The notes under the pieces were generated by a model that worked only from the letters and a program-made list of their open reading frames with translations, did not search any database and was not told the origin of the DNA. From Lachnoclostridium phytofermentans (GTDB taxonomy: Bacteria; Bacillota; Clostridia; Lachnospirales; Lachnospiraceae), in the NCBI RefSeq assembly GCF_000733755.1, contig NZ_JPOF01000006.1:124001-188000 (forward strand): DNA of 64,000 nt, written 5' to 3'. Position 1 is the stretch's first letter. Each line of letters begins with the position of its first letter. Positions 24,650 through 34,524 of the stretch are shown in pieces. The position numbers and the translations under genes were made by a program.

Positions 24650-27457
24650 TTACTCCCTTAAGAAACTACTTTTCTTCATTAGAACACCATCAGTGATAAT
24701 ATCAATTGCACCCAAATCCATCGTCAAATCATAGGGAAGCTTCCTTTCCTGAAATCGAGTACACACAAGTGGATGGGGATGATGATATCGATTGTTTTTT
24801 CCTGCACTAATAACGGAATAAGTAGGATTAATTTCCTCAAGAAATTCTTCCGAACTAGAAGTATTTGAGCCATGGTGGGCTACTTTTAAAAATTCAATAC
24901 GTTCCTCCGGGTCAATTAGCGATAGTTCTTTCATCTTCTTAACTTCTCGAAGTACAGCGATTTCTCCATCTTGTAACACATCACCAGTAAATATTCCTTG
25001 AAACTTATTGTATGTTAAGTACAGAACAAGGGAATGAGCATTTCTTGAGGTTGCAACATAATTTTTATTAGGGTGAAGAGCTCGAATTGTAACATCGTTC
25101 CACTTTAATTCATCTCCTGTCGAAAAATAATGTACGTTCACTCGTTTCTCATTAGCAAGAGTGATAAATTTTTGATAACTTTCATCATACATTGATAATC
25201 CTGGTAGAATAATATTTCGGATTACTATCTTGCCTGAATATCCACGCTGAAAATTTTCTCCTTTTAATATAGGCATATCCACTAAAATCTCGTAGATACC
25301 ATTGGAATGATCATCATCTGCATGAGAGATAAATGCATAATCAATAGCACCAATTGCCCTACTCTTAAGAAATGGAAGCAATCGATATTTCCCTACTTCT
25401 TTGACGTCACTACTGCCACAATCAATTAAACAAGTTATCTCATCTTTTTCGATTACAATACTATCACCTTGTGACACATCAAGACATGTTATCAAAAGCT
25501 CCTCTCCTTTCCATAGGATTAATAGAGGTATTAGAAAAAGGAGAATCATATAGCGAAAAGTATAATGTTTTTCTCGCACTTCCTTCTTTCTATCATTGAT
25601 ATTAGGGATCTCCTTCTTGTAGTTTAATATATCTTTGTTGATTATTTTATCTTTGTTGATTATTTTATCTTTGTTGATTATTTTATCTTTGTTGATTATT
25701 TTATCTTTGTTGATTATTTTATCTTTGTTGATTATTATATCCTTGTTGTTTTGTATTTCCTTGTCCCAATAATCAGTACTTGCATTTGGTACTGTCTTCT
25801 CCTTACTTTTTCTAGTTCTTATAATTGGAATACTAGTAAAAACAGCAAACAAAATAGTATAATAGAAAAGAATTTGATTAATGGGAAGTTTACCAACTAA
25901 AATATAATGATATGGAAGTTTCACATTTATTCCACAGATAAATTCATATCCTTTTAAAATATAATAAGAAGCTCCGATAATCCATCCCGCAATCTTAACA
26001 GAGATAAAAGAAATCAAACAAGCGATACCAGAGGATACAAGAAGAAAAGATGAAAATGGAACCAATATAAGATTTACTAGAACGGAGTATAGAGGAATTT
26101 CATAAAAGAAGTAAGCAAGTAAAGGTAATGTCATTAACTGTGTTGATGAACTCAAAAAAACTCCTTCCATCAACTTCTTAATATACTTATTCTTTATAGA
26201 CTCACTAAGATTACATAGCTTTGGGTATAACAAGACGATTCCAAGAACCGCTCCATACGATAATAAAAATCCCGGTGAAATTAGTTCTCTCGGCTGTTGT
26301 ATCAGAATAATTAGCGCACTTAAAGATAAGGATGATAGTATATCATAAGTTTTCCCAAAGATAATAGATCCGAGTGATATTGAAAACATAATTACTGCTC
26401 TCGTAGTTGAAACAGAGTAGCCTGTCAATGCTCCATAACAAACTAAGAATGCCACAGATAAAAAGATGGCTACTTTTACAGAACGTCGCAATTTAGTAAG
26501 AAGTTTATACATGGCATATCCAAGTAATGATACATGCAAACCACTTACTGACATCATATGTGAAATTCCACCTTGCTGGTATAAATCAGAAATATCTTCT
26601 GGAAGCATTGATTTATCACCAAATAAAATCGCATTCATTACACTCGCTTCCGTCTTCGGCAAGATAGAAAACATCTGATTCGTTAGCCATTGTCTACATT
26701 TGTAGAATATGTTCGCAATAGGAAAAACTTTACTCGAGTATAGAGCAACTGCTTTCGGATAAAATTTGAAACTGATATTTTTACTCTTATAATATGTATA
26801 TTCATCGAATTGCCCTGGATTACTTGCATGAGTTAATGGACTTAAAGTTCCTTTAAGATAGATAGCATTTCCTATTCTGAAGGTTTCTCCAGTTATAATT
26901 CCCGGATATTTTTCTTTTGTGATATAAGCTAGAATCTTTTCGTTCAAATAATACTCCCTAGGGTTCTTATCCTCCTTCGTAGAAACTACGCCCTCACCAA
27001 TAGTTAATGTCAATCCTTTTTCCGTTCTACTAATGTCGTATATCTTTCCACATACTGTAACTTCTTTTGCTTCTGTTATTTCCTGTTCAATCTTTTCCAA
27101 TCTTAGTTCTTTTTTCATTAAGTGAAAACCAAGAAGAATCGATAGTAAAAAAATCAGAAGAAAAACTCTATTATAATTTCGAACACCAGACTTCATCTTA
27201 TCATTATCCAAAAGATCGTCTTTTATTAATGTTCTATAATTGCAACGAGAGTATTTTTCCATTGTTCTACTACTGTAGTTTATTGACGAATTATGTTTCT
27301 TTTCCATTTTCTCCTTAATTATCAGTGCTAAAAGTATGAATATTGTAACAAGCACTGGGATAATAGCAAACCATTGATAGGTATCTAGGGTAAACCGGTA
27401 TATCAAATTTCCAATTACAAATCCAAATAATATCCATACTAAGGGACGTTTTATCAT
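24650..27457 (-). CDS. comEC: DNA internalization competence protein ComEC/Rec2
   Basis: A 935-residue protein that forms the inner membrane channel for single-stranded DNA during uptake. It has N-terminal membrane helices and an OB-like DUF4131 region (60-215). The competence domain follows (about 255-525; HMMSVSGLHVSLLGYAMYKL). The C-terminal metallo-beta-lactamase domain (about 655-935) has ISHADDDHSNGI and KVAHHGSNTSS. Between the last two lies an unusual linker of repeated NKDKII hexapeptides (near residues 570-610). GGAGGAA precedes the ATG. comEA lies 4.2 kb away in another operon. Length is greater than usual (about 750-800) because of the linker and N-terminal insertion. Confidence 0.92.
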   Translation of the reverse strand: MIKRPLVWILFGFVIGNLIYRFTLDTYQWFAIIPVLVTIFILLALIIKEKMEKKHNSSINYSSRTMEKYSRCNYRTLIKDDLLDNDKMKSGVRNYNRVFLLIFLLSILLGFHLMKKELRLEKIEQEITEAKEVTVCGKIYDISRTEKGLTLTIGEGVVSTKEDKNPREYYLNEKILAYITKEKYPGIITGETFRIGNAIYLKGTLSPLTHASNPGQFDEYTYYKSKNISFKFYPKAVALYSSKVFPIANIFYKCRQWLTNQMFSILPKTEASVMNAILFGDKSMLPEDISDLYQQGGISHMMSVSGLHVSLLGYAMYKLLTKLRRSVKVAIFLSVAFLVCYGALTGYSVSTTRAVIMFSISLGSIIFGKTYDILSSLSLSALIILIQQPRELISPGFLLSYGAVLGIVLLYPKLCNLSESIKNKYIKKLMEGVFLSSSTQLMTLPLLAYFFYEIPLYSVLVNLILVPFSSFLLVSSGIACLISFISVKIAGWIIGASYYILKGYEFICGINVKLPYHYILVGKLPINQILFYYTILFAVFTSIPIIRTRKSKEKTVPNASTDYWDKEIQNNKDIIINKDKIINKDKIINKDKIINKDKIINKDKIINKDILNYKKEIPNINDRKKEVREKHYTFRYMILLFLIPLLILWKGEELLITCLDVSQGDSIVIEKDEITCLIDCGSSDVKEVGKYRLLPFLKSRAIGAIDYAFISHADDDHSNGIYEILVDMPILKGENFQRGYSGKIVIRNIILPGLSMYDESYQKFITLANEKRVNVHYFSTGDELKWNDVTIRALHPNKNYVATSRNAHSLVLYLTYNKFQGIFTGDVLQDGEIAVLREVKKMKELSLIDPEERIEFLKVAHHGSNTSSSEEFLEEINPTYSVISAGKNNRYHHPHPLVCTRFQERKLPYDLTMDLGAIDIITDGVLMKKSSFLRE
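25631..25748. repeat. 18-bp tandem repeat inside comEC, six full copies
   Basis: ATCTTTGTTGATTATTTT starts at 25631, 25649, 25667, 25685, 25703 and 25721, with a seventh partial copy at 25739. It encodes the hexapeptide NKDKII in frame, so copy-number change would alter linker length without a frameshift. Confidence 0.95.
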
Positions 27458-27694
27458 AGGATAATTCCTCCATGCTAAATTTTAATGAGGTTGATTGAAA
27501 ACTAGAATGTAAATTAATAATATTCATAACCTACCAATCGAAAGTACCTGCTAATTACAGAATTCATGCGAGAAGCTTTAATTTATATTCGTTATTGTGG
27601 ATAAAAAAATCTATCAATAAGAGTTAAGAGAAAACAAGTAGAATAATAATTAGATAACATAAAAGGGCAACCTTTCCGTTGAAAGATGAGATAA

Positions 27695-28069
27695 AATACA
27701 AAAAACACTGGTTGTCAAGAAGGTAAATGGGGTATTGCTGGAAGCGGACATGTTGATGAAGATGAGACTGCACAAATGGCAGTACACAGAGAATGTCTAG
27801 AAGAACTTGGTATTTATGTTAGTATAATAGATATAACATTTTTACATTTATCACATTGTGTTGGTAGAAATGGAAATTGCTCCTATTATGATATTTATTT
27901 CTTAATTGTTTCCTATGAAGGAACACCTAGAATTATGGAGCCAGAGAAATGTTATGAGCTTGAATGGTCTTCAATTGACCATCTTCCAGAAGATATCATA
28001 GATATCAGAAGAATGGCAATTATAAACTATCTTAATAAGTTATCCTATAGTGAAATAATTATAGAATAA
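27695..28069 (+). pseudogene. Nudix hydrolase, N-terminus lost
   Basis: An open frame after a TAA at 27692 reads NTGCQEGKWGIAGSGHVDED and ETAQMAVHRECLEELGI, a complete Nudix box (G-x5-E-x7-RE-x-x-EE-x-G-hydrophobic), and runs to a stop at 28067-28069. The usual N-terminal 30-40 residues are missing. There is no start codon before the box; the ATG at 27776 falls inside the box and would give an inactive 97-residue protein. So it is most likely a decayed house-cleaning hydrolase. The intact relatives of this GSGHVD subtype act on isopentenyl or nucleoside diphosphates, but I cannot tell which. Confidence 0.65.
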
Positions 28070-28255
28070 TATTAATGAACTTATCGAAATGGACACGTGG
28101 CATAACTTATGTTATCTTTCTATTACCCTGCAGAACTTGTTGAAGAACTCTTACTAACTTTTATTAATTGAGTTGTAGAAAGATAAAAATGACTAGTAAG
28201 AATAGAATTGTAATGTAAATTATATAAGTTAAATGTTAAGTATTTTTTTCTTAAG

Positions 28256-28294
28256 AATAAAGGAAGAATAGAATAAAGATAACTCTATTCTTCC
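28256..28294 (-). terminator. Terminator of the comEA-to-GerMN gene series
   Basis: GGAAGAATAG (28262-28271) pairs perfectly with CTATTCTTCC (28285-28294); on the minus strand a T-rich tail follows. About 85 bases past the GerMN lipoprotein stop. Confidence 0.6.
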
Positions 28295-28379
28295 ATTGAA
28301 TATCATCTTTTTTGTGTTATTGGATATTTAATTTCTTTGAGCATTAACACTCTATCATTAATATAAGTGCCCTTAAACT

Positions 28380-29309
28380 TTACTTCTCACTCTTAATAAT
28401 ATCAAGGTTTCTTTCTAAAGGATGATCAATTGCAATCTTTCGATAGAGATTGGTAACCTCGCCGTCAATCAAGATTTGTACTTTATCAATATTTTCTTCA
28501 CTAATTAGTGTATTTACAATAGAATAGATCGTTGTTGCTTCTGTGACATTTGGTAGTTTATTTAAAAACTCCGAGCTTAAATCTACGGTACAAATCCCAT
28601 CTTTTTTGCTTATTTTATGAAGAACGGTATCTTTAGGAATCGTTGGCTGCATTCCAGCTTCAACTTCAGCTTCAAGTGGCCCTTCAATCAATTGTTCTAC
28701 TATAATCTGTTCAATTGGTATACTTCCATCGTATTCAATTCTTCTCACGGATTCTAATAACCCATCACCTGTCTCGTTTGCAAAAAAAATAGATACCTGA
28801 TCTACTTGAGAATATGAGGTTAAATCTCCTACATTATCAATAAATTGATCTGCACTCATCATACTAACCCAGTTTTCACCATCCAGTATCAAAGGGCGTC
28901 CATTGACTAGAAATTCAACATAGGTAATCCCTTCAATCTGTGTAAATGTCTTTACGATAGCTGCTCTCATCAATACTTCAGAGATACCAGTTACATTATA
29001 ATAATTAATATCAAATCCTAATTGTAGCTGTCCTGCTTCACCAAAGGCATAACCGAGTAAAGTTATTTCACTTGGTTTTGCAAGCTTATAATCTGGATTT
29101 TTAGGTTCAATACTTAACGCTTCTATAAATTCCTCTACCTGACCTTTTTTATCTGTACTTTTAAGAGTATAAGGTTCTGATACAATTTCAGTCTCATCCT
29201 TATTGATATAAAATAGTTTCATTCCAGTAACTGGTTCATTCGCTTTCTTTTGACATCCAATAAGGAAGAGGCATAGGCAAAGGATCAACCAAACGCAATA
29301 TTTTTTCAT
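28380..29309 (-). CDS. GerMN-domain lipoprotein
   Basis: A 309-residue lipoprotein. The signal peptide ends at the lipobox FLIGC (Cys19), so it is anchored on the outer face of the membrane. Two GerMN-type domains follow, the second being clearest: IEQIIVEQLIEGPLEAEVEA, IPKDTVLHKISKKDGICTVD, LSSEFLNKLPNVTEATTIYS and VQILIDGEV. GerMN domains occur in spore germination GerM and in LpqB, the lipoprotein partner of the MtrAB two-component system. This gene follows a response regulator and histidine kinase on the same strand, so it may tune that kinase. GGAAGG precedes the ATG. Confidence 0.85.
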   Translation of the reverse strand: MKKYCVWLILCLCLFLIGCQKKANEPVTGMKLFYINKDETEIVSEPYTLKSTDKKGQVEEFIEALSIEPKNPDYKLAKPSEITLLGYAFGEAGQLQLGFDINYYNVTGISEVLMRAAIVKTFTQIEGITYVEFLVNGRPLILDGENWVSMMSADQFIDNVGDLTSYSQVDQVSIFFANETGDGLLESVRRIEYDGSIPIEQIIVEQLIEGPLEAEVEAGMQPTIPKDTVLHKISKKDGICTVDLSSEFLNKLPNVTEATTIYSIVNTLISEENIDKVQILIDGEVTNLYRKIAIDHPLERNLDIIKSEK

Positions 29310-29507
29310 ATACTTTCCTTCCTAATGCGATATTCTAACCTTCCCTACAGAAAAAGTAGGGTAATTTACATAACAATTACTAAGTTTATTCCACGGAGCA
29401 ACAATTTGATTCATGCTCTTTTGTAGCTGAATAATCGCTTAACAATATCATAGCATACCTTGAACTATGATTATATCATGATTATCCTTCACCAAATATT
29501 TTACTAC

Positions 29508-30959
29508 TTATGGAATATAACTGAGCGGAATTCGTAAGGTAAAGGTAGAACCTTCATTTTCCTGACTATAAACTTTTATGGCGCCATTATGCATTAATAC
29601 AACATTCTTTGTAATTGAGAGTCCAAGACCCGTACCACCTGTTTGTCTTGCTCTAGCTTTATCAACACGGTAGAATCGATCAAAAATATTGCCTTGTGCA
29701 CTTTCTGGAATTCCAATTCCAGAATCGGCTACCTTGATATAAAAATATTTATGGTCTGCATTTAAGGAAACACGGACCCATCCGTCATCAATATTGTATT
29801 TAATTGCATTTTCGATTAAATTCGATATAGCAAGCGATAATTTAACTTCATCCACTTCTGCTAATACACTCCGAAAGCTTTCATATACTAACTCAATGTT
29901 TCGTTTCATAGCAATTGGTTTTAAACGTTTTAATATAATTTCTAACAGCTCATTAATGCTTACAGTTGCAATATGCATCTCGCCAGTTTTCTTATCAAGT
30001 TTAACTAAGGATAACAAGTCGGAGATGATATTATTCTCACGCTCGATTTCTTCATTTATATCCGCCATAAATTCACGATATAGTTCAACCGGTGCATCTG
30101 GTTGATTTAGCAATGAATCAGCTAGAACTTTAATGGATGTAATAGGTGTCTTTAACTCATGAGACACATTACTCACAAATTCCTGTCTGGACTCCTCTAA
30201 CGTCTTCATTCTTCCTAACATCTCATTAAAGGAATCGGATATTTTCTCGATTTCAGTATAACCTTGAATATTAACTTCATCATCCATATAACCATCAGAA
30301 ACATGATGTATGGAAGTTATAATCGCTTTTAGTGGTTTTACCATGCGTTTGGAATAGAGAAATGCTACGATAAATAACACAATCATGATAAGCCAACAAT
30401 AAATCATAGCTTTTTGGCTCATGCTGTCAAGAATTGCATATTCTTTTTCCAAAGAAACATTTATGATAATAACACCCAGTGGTAATGTTTGATCCGATGA
30501 TATGATTGGAATCATAATCTCGGCTCTTTTTTTGCCTGAATTTTTCTTTATACTGCTTGTCCCTCGCAAACATTTTATCACATCCGAGGATAACAGTACC
30601 TTACCAGCTTCTTTTTCATACGTATCCGAAATTATTTTTAAAGTATTATCTACAACAAGAATTCTACCATCGTACTGGTCTGCTAACAAAGTCAATTGCG
30701 TTGCAATTTCATTTGACGTTGCATTGGTTAAGAATCCGCTAAATAGCATCTTATTCGCAACAGAAGTTCCATAAACCTGAACATTATCTAACTTCTCATT
30801 AATGCTTTGAGCCATATAAGAGCGAATTAATACGGTCGTTAAAATGGCAGCCGGAACTATTCCGACTACCATCAATGCAATCAACAAACTCAGACGCATA
30901 CTTTTAAAACTACTTTTAATTTTTGAAATAATAGCCAACACCCCATTTTGTATGTACAT
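29508..30959 (-). CDS. Sensor histidine kinase, HAMP-HisKA-HATPase
   Basis: A 483-residue membrane kinase. Membrane helices lie near 23-45 and 185-203, with an extracellular sensor of about 140 residues between them. A HAMP domain (204-258) and HisKA with phospho-acceptor H267 in SHELKTPITS follow. The ATPase has N box NLIENAIKYN, G1 DSGIGIP, F box FDRFYR and G2 GGTGLGLSI. It belongs to the PhoR/WalK/MtrB group. Its start overlaps the response regulator end by 44 bases, so the pair is translationally coupled. A lipoprotein with GerMN domains follows after 198 bases. The signal is unknown; envelope or growth status is the best guess. Confidence 0.9.
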   Translation of the reverse strand: MYIQNGVLAIISKIKSSFKSMRLSLLIALMVVGIVPAAILTTVLIRSYMAQSINEKLDNVQVYGTSVANKMLFSGFLTNATSNEIATQLTLLADQYDGRILVVDNTLKIISDTYEKEAGKVLLSSDVIKCLRGTSSIKKNSGKKRAEIMIPIISSDQTLPLGVIIINVSLEKEYAILDSMSQKAMIYCWLIMIVLFIVAFLYSKRMVKPLKAIITSIHHVSDGYMDDEVNIQGYTEIEKISDSFNEMLGRMKTLEESRQEFVSNVSHELKTPITSIKVLADSLLNQPDAPVELYREFMADINEEIERENNIISDLLSLVKLDKKTGEMHIATVSINELLEIILKRLKPIAMKRNIELVYESFRSVLAEVDEVKLSLAISNLIENAIKYNIDDGWVRVSLNADHKYFYIKVADSGIGIPESAQGNIFDRFYRVDKARARQTGGTGLGLSITKNVVLMHNGAIKVYSQENEGSTFTLRIPLSYIP

Positions 30960-31623
30960 ACTTAGGCTCGCTAGGATTTTCTTCTATTTTTTCTCTTAAG
31001 CGGCGGATATGTACATCCACAGTTCTAACATCACCCGGGTAATCATATCCCCATACGATGTTAAGCAAATTTTCTCTACTGTATACTTTATTCGGATTAA
31101 GAACTAGTAATTCTAATACATCAAACTCTTTTGCTGTAAGATTAATCTCTTTCTCTGCAATAAATACGCGTCTACTCTCGCTATCAATCTTCAAATCACC
31201 ATAAACAATAGTCTTAGAAGTTTCTGCTTCTGTATTCTTCCTTGAATTTCTTCTCATAATCGCTTTGATACGAGCTTTTACTTCTAAAATATTAAATGGC
31301 TTTGTAATATAATCATCAGCACCATATTCTAGACCGAGAATCTTATCCATATCATCGCCTTTTGCAGTTAACATAATGATCGGCATATTCGAAAATTCAC
31401 GAATCTGTTGACACACTTCAAAGCCATTCATTCTTGGTAACATAACATCTAAAAGGATAACGTCATATTCCTTTTGTTTTGCAAAACCAAGTGCCTCTTC
31501 ACCATCATATGCACAATCTACTTCCATACCGTCTTGTTCGAGGGAGAATCGAATTCCCTTAACGATTAATTTTTCATCATCCACTACAAGCACTTTTTTA
31601 CTCAACAAATCCACCTCTTTCAT
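30916..31623 (-). CDS. OmpR/PhoB-family response regulator
   Basis: A 235-residue regulator. The receiver domain has the acidic pair VVDDEK, phospho-acceptor D59 in VILLDVMLPRMNG, Thr in IIMLTAKGDD and Lys in YITKPF. The C-terminal winged helix (about 140-233) has LTAKEFDVLELL and VDVHIRRLREKI then VHTKWGVGYYF. The ATG at 31623 gives this length, but a TTG six codons in (31605) has GAGGTGG at better spacing and would give the typical start SKKVLVVDDE. It partners the overlapping kinase. Confidence 0.9.
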   Translation of the reverse strand: MKEVDLLSKKVLVVDDEKLIVKGIRFSLEQDGMEVDCAYDGEEALGFAKQKEYDVILLDVMLPRMNGFEVCQQIREFSNMPIIMLTAKGDDMDKILGLEYGADDYITKPFNILEVKARIKAIMRRNSRKNTEAETSKTIVYGDLKIDSESRRVFIAEKEINLTAKEFDVLELLVLNPNKVYSRENLLNIVWGYDYPGDVRTVDVHIRRLREKIEENPSEPKYVHTKWGVGYYFKN

Positions 31624-31695
31624 CTCTGCATCTGTCTTCTTCCACTGTATAATAACTGGTGGAATTTTGTACCTTAACCTGTTCGATACTTACGG

Positions 31696-32448
31696 CTATT
31701 TTCCTACCGTAATGAAGTCTTTCATTCGATTAAAAACTGCTGACTTAATTCCGGATATATTTTGAAGTTCTTCAATGGTGGTAAAATTTCCCTGCTCTGT
31801 GCGATAAGAAATTATACTTTCCGCCTTAGCCTCTCCAATTCCAGGTATAGTCATAAGTTCTTCTTTTGTAGCTTTGTTTATATTGACCTTTGTTTTATTA
31901 GAACTTCCATCGTTCTTTTCTTGTCCTAAAGGGTTAGAAAATACGACTTCTGCAACTTCTGCATCGGAAAGTGTTTCCACTTCCTTTTTGTTTGGAACAT
32001 AAATCCTTTGTCCATCTGTAATCAAAGCAGCTTGATTAAATGCATCTTCTGCCGCTTCCTTCGTAAATCCTCCCGCAGCTTCAATTGCATCAACAACTCT
32101 TGATTTTTCTGAAAGTGTATACACTCCGGGATTTTTAACCTCTCCGCAGACATGAATTACAGCTTCCGGTAATTGGTCTTGTTCTAAGGTATTTACATTG
32201 GCTACTTCATTTCCTTGTCCTGTAGTAGTCTTATCTAGTTTCAAAGAAGTATCGTTTGGGTTATTTAAATCCTCTCGATTGTTTGGATCTTCTTGAACAT
32301 TTTGATCCTTTAACTCCTTATCTTCACTATCTAACAGTACTACTTCAGAATTTGATGTTCCACCAAAAACTGTACTATAATAAATACCACCAGCTCCCAA
32401 GAGAGCTAAAATCAAACAAAAACCTGCAATTTTTCGTTTTTTCTCCAT
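31696..32448 (-). CDS. comEA: ComEA-type DNA-binding protein
   Basis: A 250-residue membrane-anchored protein. A single N-terminal helix (residues 8-27) leads to a low-complexity Asn/Asp-rich spacer, an SLBB domain (AVIHVCGEVKNPGVYTLSEK, about 94-155), a second spacer and a helix-hairpin-helix pair (KVNINKATKEELMTIPGIGE and ISGIKSAVFNRMKDFI, 188-248). ComEA binds double-stranded DNA outside the membrane and feeds ComEC. It ends 72 bases before the response regulator and may share its transcript. Here comEA and comEC are separated by 4.2 kb rather than adjacent, as they are in Bacillus. Confidence 0.88.
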   Translation of the reverse strand: MEKKRKIAGFCLILALLGAGGIYYSTVFGGTSNSEVVLLDSEDKELKDQNVQEDPNNREDLNNPNDTSLKLDKTTTGQGNEVANVNTLEQDQLPEAVIHVCGEVKNPGVYTLSEKSRVVDAIEAAGGFTKEAAEDAFNQAALITDGQRIYVPNKKEVETLSDAEVAEVVFSNPLGQEKNDGSSNKTKVNINKATKEELMTIPGIGEAKAESIISYRTEQGNFTTIEELQNISGIKSAVFNRMKDFITVGK

Positions 32449-32612
32449 CGGATTATCCTTTCATTGATAACCTTTAGGAGCAATAGTCTCAATACACTAC
32501 ACAATACCATTGTACCTAATTAGAAAGGTGAATACAAGTGGGAAAAAGTAAATATTTTTTGATTATTTAGGACTAGAAAAAGCTCAGAAAGAGTACTTTT
32601 TCTCCTATTTTA

Positions 32613-33050
32613 CTATTTTCCCCACTTAAAGGTAATAATACCTCCAATCATAAGAGCCAGTCCTATTAATTTTCTCCACTCAAAAGGAACTTTTTCTGTT
32701 CCAAAGATACCAAATAACTCAATAAGGTAGGAAGCTACTAATTGTGCTGTCACAATAAGTATCGTAGCCTTAGCTGGTCCGAGGGTACCGATACTTTGAA
32801 TAACAGTAAAGGTGATAAAAGCTCCGATTGCTCCACCAAGTAACATATACTTATCCTGAATGCGAATTAGCTGTCCAAAATTTCCTTCTCTTCCAGTGAT
32901 AAAATATGCAGCTAAGCAAACGATTAAAGCTGTAAATTGAACAAAAGATGATGCTACCCACACACTTGTTTGTTTTGTAACACCTGTATTAAAGACACCT
33001 TGTATACTCATTAACGCACCAGAAATTAATGCAACAATCCAACCAATCAT
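32613..33050 (-). CDS. YdcZ/DUF606 DMT-family membrane protein
   Basis: A 145-residue protein with five hydrophobic helices filling almost the whole length. The order and motifs (SGALMSIQGVFNTGVTKQTS, GGAIGAFITFTVIQSIGTLG, ATILIVTAQLVASYLIELFG, LIGLALMIGGIITFKWGK) are those of the DUF606/YdcZ family of half-size drug/metabolite transporters, which work as dimers. Substrate is unknown. AGGAGG precedes the ATG. It stands alone after the arginine genes. Confidence 0.85.
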   Translation of the reverse strand: MIGWIVALISGALMSIQGVFNTGVTKQTSVWVASSFVQFTALIVCLAAYFITGREGNFGQLIRIQDKYMLLGGAIGAFITFTVIQSIGTLGPAKATILIVTAQLVASYLIELFGIFGTEKVPFEWRKLIGLALMIGGIITFKWGK

Positions 33051-33250
33051 TTCAAAACCTCCTAATCATCCTCACGCTTCTTCGCGCATAATTCACTTAA
33101 ATGTCTGTAGTTTTCCCTATTCTTTGAATTTCTATGCATCGAGTAACTACTTAAACATGACATAGATAAGTCGTTTTACATGTCGTCTCTTTGTACGTTT
33201 ATATAGTGTCTCAAGAAGTTAAATCTTAAATACTTATACTCCCTCCTTTT

Positions 33251-33304
33251 AAGACAAGAAGCCTAATTTAACTCATAACTGAGCTAAATTAGGCTTCTTG
33301 TCTT
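33251..33304. terminator. 20-bp perfect hairpin after argD
   Basis: Left arm 33251-33270 and right arm 33285-33304 are fully complementary with a 14-base loop, 19 bases past the argD stop. Neither strand has a proper T-run after the stem, so it may act as an RNA stabiliser as much as a terminator. Confidence 0.65.
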
Positions 33305-33322
33305 AATGAAACAACCTCAATA

Positions 33323-34522
33323 TTAGCAACTTATTAATTCTGCCATCGAAATACATTCCTTCAATATCGTAATCATTTCATCTACATGTTTCTTCTCTAT
33401 TATCAGTGCTGGTAAGAATCGAATCACATTAGTACCAGCAGAAATTAAAATCAGGTTCTTCTCTAATGCTTTTGAGATTATATCTTTTACTGGATTTGCA
33501 AATTCTAAACCATACATCATCCCTTTGCCTCTCAAAGCTATAATGGATTGATTTTCGTTCATAAGGTCTAGTAATTTTTCCTGCAAATAATCTCCTACTT
33601 CTTTCACATTCACTAAAATCTGTTCCTGTTCAAATAGGTCAAAAACTTTAGCTACAGCAGCTGTAGCGAGTGGATTTCCACCATAGGTGGTTCCATGATC
33701 CCCTGGTTCTAGAGCATTTGCAACTAATTCTTTAGCAGCAAATGCACCTACTGGCATACCACACCCTAACGCTTTCGCTGTAGTAACAATATCCGGAAAA
33801 ATACCATATTGTTCGTATGCAAACATAGTACCACAACGCCCCATACCACACTGAATTTCATCAAGGATAAGTAAGATTCCCAAATCATCGCATATTTTAC
33901 GCACTTCTTTTAAATACTCCGGGTCAGCAGGATAGATTCCCCCCTCCCCTTGTACTGTTTCCATTAAGATTGCACATGTTTTGTCAGATATTTTACTTTT
34001 TAATTCCTCTAAATTATTATAGGGAACAAAAACTACTCCACCAATCAATGGTTCAAATGCTTCTCTGTATTTTTTTGTACCAGTTACGGATAAAGCTCCC
34101 ATACTTCTACCGTGGAAGGAATGTTCCATAGCAATAATCTCACTATCCGCCTTTCCAAACTTCTTATAGTAATACTTTCTAGCTAGCTTAATTGCTCCTT
34201 CAATCGCTTCCGTACCACTATTGGTGAAAAACACACGATCCATACCGCTTGCTTTCGTTAGTTTCTTAGCCGCGGCTAGTGCTGGTTCATTATAAAAATA
34301 ATTCGTAGTATGGATCAGCTTATCAATCTGAGATTTTAGGGCATTATTGTACTCTTGATTGGCATAACCAAGTGCAAAAACTGCAATTCCAGAGGCGAAA
34401 TCAAGATATTTTTTCCCATTCGTATCGTATAGATAAACACCTTCCCCATGATCTAATACAACAGGATAGCGTTGATAGGTATGCATCAATACTTGTTCTT
34501 GTTGGTTAATTATATTCTCCAT
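33323..34522 (-). CDS. argD: Acetylornithine aminotransferase
   Basis: A 399-residue class III PLP aminotransferase that converts N-acetylglutamate semialdehyde to N-acetylornithine. The key parts are the phosphate cup SGTEAIEGAIKLAR, the cofactor aspartate in ILLILDEIQCGMGRCG, the Schiff-base lysine in TTAKALGCGMPVGA and GDHGTTYGGNPLA. It starts 2 bases after the argB stop, with the ribosome site (AGGAGGG) inside the end of argB. It is last in the argCJBD order. Confidence 0.93.
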   Translation of the reverse strand: MENIINQQEQVLMHTYQRYPVVLDHGEGVYLYDTNGKKYLDFASGIAVFALGYANQEYNNALKSQIDKLIHTTNYFYNEPALAAAKKLTKASGMDRVFFTNSGTEAIEGAIKLARKYYYKKFGKADSEIIAMEHSFHGRSMGALSVTGTKKYREAFEPLIGGVVFVPYNNLEELKSKISDKTCAILMETVQGEGGIYPADPEYLKEVRKICDDLGILLILDEIQCGMGRCGTMFAYEQYGIFPDIVTTAKALGCGMPVGAFAAKELVANALEPGDHGTTYGGNPLATAAVAKVFDLFEQEQILVNVKEVGDYLQEKLLDLMNENQSIIALRGKGMMYGLEFANPVKDIISKALEKNLILISAGTNVIRFLPALIIEKKHVDEMITILKECISMAELISC

Positions 34523-34524
34523 CT

